Source of the DNA: an uncultured Bacteroidales bacterium | GTDB taxonomy: Bacteria > Bacteroidota > Bacteroidia > Bacteroidales > P3 | Reading direction: 5' to 3' | NCBI GenBank assembly: GCA_947177315.1 | Contig: CAMWTX010000054.1 | Span: 1 to 9,120 of the forward strand | Length of the DNA stretch: 9,120 bases | Part shown: positions 6,490-9,120 of the stretch, one piece after another | How positions within the stretch are numbered: position 1 is the first letter of the stretch | How the letters are laid out: each line of letters begins with the position of its first letter | Notes under the pieces: model-generated | Told to the model about the DNA's origin: nothing | The model's database searches: none | The model's input: only the letters and a program-made list of their open reading frames with translations | Position numbers and translations under genes: made by a program

Positions 6490-7353
6490 CTAATATGTGA
6501 GGATTCGCACCACAATGGCTTCGGGAACACGCCCCATGCCTTTATAGAGAATATACTGAATCCAGTTGCCACGTTCATCGTAGGTATATTCTATCGTATT
6601 GTATTCTGCCGCACCATCGGCTGAAATGGTCGTGATATGATCGGGCAAGCCCTTTACATTATAGGTATATTTGTTTTGCACCAAGGTTTTGCCATTTCTG
6701 TCATAAACAACTTCTAGACTTATACGCCCGTCTTCATCGTAGGTATTTTCCGTTTCACTACGCCGGCTCCCTGCCGCATCCAAACGGACCTCGGTTTCCA
6801 CCAGGCTTTCGGCATTGTAGGTGTAATTGTCGGAATATTTTTCTTTGCCGTTGGCATCCATATGGCGGACGGCAGACACCCTGCCCTGTTTGTCGCGCAA
6901 ATAAACTTCTGTACCGAGAACAGTCAGGTCGGAAGAATTATAAACCCTCTTTTCCTTAAGTGTATTTTTGTCTTTCGGATTGGCATAGACATATTCCTCA
7001 CGCAACTGCAAGTTCTGATTCTTATCTTTCTTACGGATACCCGAAACATTGCCGTGTTCGTTATAGACCAACTCGTATTTTTCCTTAAGGTCGCCCTTGG
7101 TATCGTATTCCCAGCAAGCCGTGCGGCGGCCATCCTTAAAATCGACCACATAAATGCTGTTTGTCAGCTTGCCCATTTCAACCTTGAAACCTTTATCCAC
7201 CGGTTCAAAATATTTGAGGATGATACGCGAAGGACGCGTACCGGCGTTTACATCGAACAGTTCATCGGTAAAATGCGGCGGCAATATGGCCTGTGCGGAA
7301 ACAGACAACAGCAGGAGCAATGCCGGAAACAGGAAAGATTGGATGGTTTTCAT
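6490..7353 (-). CDS. Secreted protein of YD/RHS-like repeats, function unknown
   Basis: The 287-residue protein starts with a clear signal peptide (MKTIQSFLFPALLLLLSVSAQA, cut near 22). I do not recognise a named family. From about residue 75 it is made of roughly eight diverged repeats, 20-28 residues apart, of the YD type: WEYDTKGDLKE, LVYNEHGNVSG, VYLRDKQGRVSA, YTYNAESLVET, NTYDEDGRISL, YTYNVKGLPDH and YTYDERGNWIQY. Such beta-strand repeats occur in RHS proteins and many short Bacteroidota secreted proteins; there is no RHS core motif or toxin domain. The C-terminus ends in VVRILTY, not a T9SS sorting domain, and there is no lipobox, so it is probably periplasmic or outer-membrane associated. 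A -7 box lies 42 nt upstream. Confidence 0.82.
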   Translation of the reverse strand: MKTIQSFLFPALLLLLSVSAQAILPPHFTDELFDVNAGTRPSRIILKYFEPVDKGFKVEMGKLTNSIYVVDFKDGRRTACWEYDTKGDLKEKYELVYNEHGNVSGIRKKDKNQNLQLREEYVYANPKDKNTLKEKRVYNSSDLTVLGTEVYLRDKQGRVSAVRHMDANGKEKYSDNYTYNAESLVETEVRLDAAGSRRSETENTYDEDGRISLEVVYDRNGKTLVQNKYTYNVKGLPDHITTISADGAAEYNTIEYTYDERGNWIQYILYKGMGRVPEAIVVRILTY

Positions 7354-7395
7354 GAGCTTTTATTTTTCGTCAGGCGGTGAACAGCCACCGATTTG

Positions 7396-7403
7396 CAAAG
7401 GTA
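7396..7403 (-). promoter_or_regulatory. -7 promoter box for the YD-repeat gene
   Basis: TACCTTTG on the minus strand, 42 nt before the ATG at 7353. It shares the nine bases GCAAAGGTA (plus-strand sense) with the boxes before the gldJ-like and alcohol dehydrogenase genes. No TTG lies at the -33 position, which falls inside the neighbouring terminator hairpin. Confidence 0.5.
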
Positions 7404-7405
7404 AC

Positions 7406-7435
7406 AAAAAGGGCGGTCGGAAAAACCGACCGCCC
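7406..7435 (-). terminator. Strong intrinsic terminator of the DUF4465/T9SS cargo gene
   Basis: A perfect 10-bp stem, GGGCGGTCGG (7435-7426 on the minus strand) pairing with CCGACCGCCC (7420-7411), closes a TTTTT loop. On the minus strand it is followed directly by TTTTT (7410-7406). It lies 42 nt after the stop of the 7478-8461 gene, making that gene monocistronic. In the plus direction no T-run follows, so it is one-directional. Confidence 0.9.
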
Positions 7436-7477
7436 GTATAATCGGACTATGCGCCAAACGGAAAACGCACGGAAAAC

Positions 7478-8461
7478 CTATCGGCCTACCACAAAACGGC
7501 TTGTGGAAACCTGCGTTCCGCAAGTAAGCCTAAGCAGATACATGCCCGGAACCAAACCCTGCAAAGACAAGGTGGAATGGATGCCGGCAAGACGGTATTC
7601 GGCCATCTTGCGTCCCTGTACGGAAAAAATCTCGGCACGGCAGTTTCCTTGCTGCGTTTCCACATGCAGCACGTCTTTTGCCGGAACGGGATAGAGACGG
7701 CAGAGCACGGAGGGAAGTTCTTCCACGCCCGTTTCTTGCTTGACGCTCAGGTTGTCGATGGCAGCATAGAGCGGCAGGTTCTGCCCGTACTGCCCCACCC
7801 GCGAGCCTTCAAAACTTATCAAAAGCCTCTTGATATTTCCCAAACCGCTCAAATCGACCCATTCCCAAGTGGTCAGGGCGTAATGCTTGGTGGTATCCGT
7901 ATCGCGGTAGTCTGCCAGATAGAATTCCATGCGTGCGGTATCGCCCTGGGGCGAGATACCGGCTATCAGGGCCTTGAAGAAATCGCCCGTCTTGAACGGT
8001 TCTCCGGCAAAGGGGTCGCCGTTCATCACCGAATTATACAGCATTACGCTGTTGGTCATGTAGCAACCGCTCAGCGTAACGCCTTGCAAGGTATCTCCCG
8101 TATAGAAGATTTGGGCCGATTCATAGAGAACACCGTAGGAAGCCGAACCTTCGGCACCGCCGCCCGCCACATTCTTGTATTGGTTTCCGTAACCCAGGGA
8201 GTCGATGTATTCGCCGCTGGCGATATTGGCGTATGCCGCGCCGCTCCAATAATCTCCCCATGAGGAAGTATCGTAACTGTTGGCAAACTTGAACGCGCCG
8301 CTTTGAAAATAAGAAAGGCCGGGCGTGTCGCCGTGCCAATTCGTATCGGGTTGCGAAAGCAAACCCTCGAAATCGGCGGTCTGCGCCAACAAAGCCGAAA
8401 CAGGCAGGCACCACGAAATGCCGATAAAAATGGTTTTCTTGATGAAATTCTGAAATTTCAT
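7478..8461 (-). CDS. Secreted DUF4465 (BtuH-like) protein with C-terminal T9SS type A sorting domain, under B12 riboswitch control
   Basis: The 327-residue protein has a signal peptide (cut after SALLA, 26), a DUF4465 domain (about 28-240) and a C-terminal sorting domain (about 255-325). DUF4465 signs are TADFEGLL, SSWGDYWSGAAYAN, the glycine run NVAGGGAEGSASYGV, GCYMTNSVMLYNSVMNGD, ARMEFYLADYRD, TTWEWVDLSGLG and YAAIDNLSV. The tail has the T9SS pattern LYPVPAKDVLHV, then VPGMYLLRL and TSRFVV, so the protein should cross the outer membrane through the T9SS. As I recall, DUF4465 is the family of the Bacteroides B12-binding surface lipoprotein BtuH; the cobalamin riboswitch in the leader of this gene supports a role in cobalamin capture. 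There is no lipobox: the sorting domain would replace lipid anchoring. The gene stands alone between its promoter/riboswitch and a strong terminator. Domain calls are firm; B12 binding is inferred. Confidence 0.9.
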   Translation of the reverse strand: MKFQNFIKKTIFIGISWCLPVSALLAQTADFEGLLSQPDTNWHGDTPGLSYFQSGAFKFANSYDTSSWGDYWSGAAYANIASGEYIDSLGYGNQYKNVAGGGAEGSASYGVLYESAQIFYTGDTLQGVTLSGCYMTNSVMLYNSVMNGDPFAGEPFKTGDFFKALIAGISPQGDTARMEFYLADYRDTDTTKHYALTTWEWVDLSGLGNIKRLLISFEGSRVGQYGQNLPLYAAIDNLSVKQETGVEELPSVLCRLYPVPAKDVLHVETQQGNCRAEIFSVQGRKMAEYRLAGIHSTLSLQGLVPGMYLLRLTCGTQVSTSRFVVGR

Positions 8462-8511
8462 AGGTCAAAGTTTTTTAAGGTTTTTACTACTTTAAACTTC
8501 TTGACCCTATG
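8459..8511 (-). promoter_or_regulatory. Start-codon-masking hairpin, probable riboswitch expression platform
   Basis: On the minus strand CATAGGGTCAAGAAGTTT (8511-8494) can pair with AAACTTTGACCTATG (8473-8459). This gives about 15 pairs with two small bulges around a 20-nt loop. The 3' arm ends in the ATG itself, so the start codon and the 12 nt before it would be paired. There is no T-run after it, so the control would be at translation. An antisequestering alternative was not identified. Confidence 0.55.
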
Positions 8512-8546
8512 AAGACAATCGTTGAACGGAAAAGAAAATCCGTCCT

Positions 8547-8701
8547 GCTTTCTTGGCTAGTCTCCTGACTTATCTCTCCCCCGGACGCCTTCCCATGCCT
8601 TGCGGCACAGTGACCTGATTGTCCGGCTTCAACAAGAATTACAGTAGAGGGTACTGTTCCGGATTCGCACCGGATTCCTAATTATCGGGATGCCCGAAAG
8701 C
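8547..8701 (-). ncRNA. Cobalamin (B12/adenosylcobalamin) riboswitch
   Basis: Read on the minus strand, the element holds the B12 box AGTCAGGAGACTAGCC (8570-8555) and the upstream core AGGAATCCGGTGCGAATCCGG. After the core comes a hairpin ACAGTA-CCCTC-TACTGT and then AA, as in the conserved L5/P5 region. Other pairings visible are a closing stem GCTTTC/GAAAGC (8701-8696 with 8552-8547), a CCGGAC/GTCCGG stem in the peripheral arm, and a TGCC-GCAA-GGCA hairpin with a GNRA loop. It lies 85 nt before the ATG of the DUF4465/T9SS gene and faces it. Cobalamin riboswitches lower expression when the ligand is bound. Boundaries follow the closing stem. Confidence 0.93.
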
Positions 8702-8726
8702 GGACATTCCGACCAAAAAGCCGGTG

Positions 8727-8756
8727 CGAAGATATACAAATTTCGGAACAAGCCAA
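8727..8756 (-). promoter_or_regulatory. Candidate promoter of the riboswitch transcript
   Basis: On the minus strand TTG (8756-8754) lies 19 nt before TATCTTCG (8734-8727), one base away from TAnnTTTG. The start would fall near 8720, about 20 nt before the first paired base of the riboswitch. It sits in the 83-bp gap after the pheT stop. Confidence 0.5.
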
Positions 8757-8784
8757 CGCCCCTTCAACAGGAGGATTCCAAAGG

Positions 8785-9120
8785 CTATCGCAGCGAACAG
8801 CCCAATTCGTTCTGCAGCGCGGTCTGGATTTTTTCCATGGTCTTTTCAATCTGCTTGTCGGCAAGGGTTTTGCCTTCTTCCTGCAGAATAAAGCTCACCG
8901 CGTAGGATTTTTTGTCTGCCGGCAGGTTCTTGCCTTCATATACATCGAAAAGAGACACCTTCTTAAGCAGGTTCTTTTCGCTCTTGCGCGCCACCTGTTC
9001 TATCTGGGCAAACTTGATTCCCTTATCGACCAAGAGCGCCAAATCGCGGCGCACTTCCGGAAAACGGTTCACTTCCTTGTATTCGGGGGCTTTCTTAGGC
9101 ATGGCCTTCAATACGGCATC
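8785..9120 (-). CDS. pheT: Phenylalanine--tRNA ligase beta subunit, C-terminal part (runs off the right edge)
   Basis: The last 111 residues of PheT are visible; the 5' part lies beyond the window. They form the anticodon-binding FDX-ACB domain: VNRFPEVRRDLALLVDKGIKFAQI, then LLKKVSLFDVYEG, KKSYAVSFILQEEGKTLADKQI and the usual end LQNELGCSLR. PheT joins PheS to charge tRNA-Phe in the cytoplasm, and this domain contacts the tRNA anticodon stem. The frame is open to the edge. No convincing intrinsic terminator is seen in the short gap before the riboswitch promoter, so some read-through into the riboswitch leader is possible. Confidence 0.95.
   Translation of the reverse strand, partial: DAVLKAMPKKAPEYKEVNRFPEVRRDLALLVDKGIKFAQIEQVARKSEKNLLKKVSLFDVYEGKNLPADKKSYAVSFILQEEGKTLADKQIEKTMEKIQTALQNELGCSLR

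Overview
This window is a chromosomal segment of a Bacteroidota bacterium, most likely of the order Bacteroidales. The evidence is a PorP/SprF-family protein and a GldJ-type lipoprotein of the type IX secretion system (T9SS), a secreted protein ending in a T9SS type A sorting domain, promoters of the Bacteroidota type (TTG, about 20 nt, TAnnTTTG), and start regions without clear Shine-Dalgarno sequences. Base composition looks close to balanced. Almost every gene is read from the minus strand.

Layout, left to right. Positions 1-365 hold the N-terminal part of a U32-family peptidase (minus, cut by the window edge). A hairpin-plus-T-tract terminator at 376-412 separates it from the T9SS pair: a GldJ-like lipoprotein (441-1967) preceded by a PorP/SprF-like outer-membrane protein (2032-3042). 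Upstream of these lies a tight three-gene run read in the order iron-containing alcohol dehydrogenase (4448-5593), Rossmann/DUF2520 protein (3655-4440), and KdsC-type HAD phosphatase (3128-3649), with gaps of 7 and 5 bp. A 125-bp divergent region leads to the only plus-strand gene, a membrane-anchored protein with two helix-hairpin-helix domains (5719-6477). It converges with a secreted protein built of YD-like repeats (6490-7353). A strong terminator and a promoter packed head to tail (7396-7435) separate this from a secreted DUF4465 protein with a T9SS sorting domain (7478-8461). That gene has a long leader containing a cobalamin (B12) riboswitch (8547-8701). The window ends in the 3' part of pheT (8785-9120).

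How the genes fit together. The most interesting unit is the B12-controlled single gene: promoter, cobalamin riboswitch, a hairpin that masks the start codon, a DUF4465 protein with a T9SS export tail, then a terminator. DUF4465 is, as I recall, the family of the Bacteroides B12-binding surface protein BtuH. The arrangement therefore suggests a surface or secreted cobalamin-capture protein delivered by the T9SS rather than as a lipoprotein. The same window encodes two probable T9SS components that could serve its export. The remaining genes (KDO pathway phosphatase, alcohol dehydrogenase, tRNA synthetase, U32 protein) are ordinary core genes. I see no mobile elements, CRISPR arrays, rRNA or tRNA genes.
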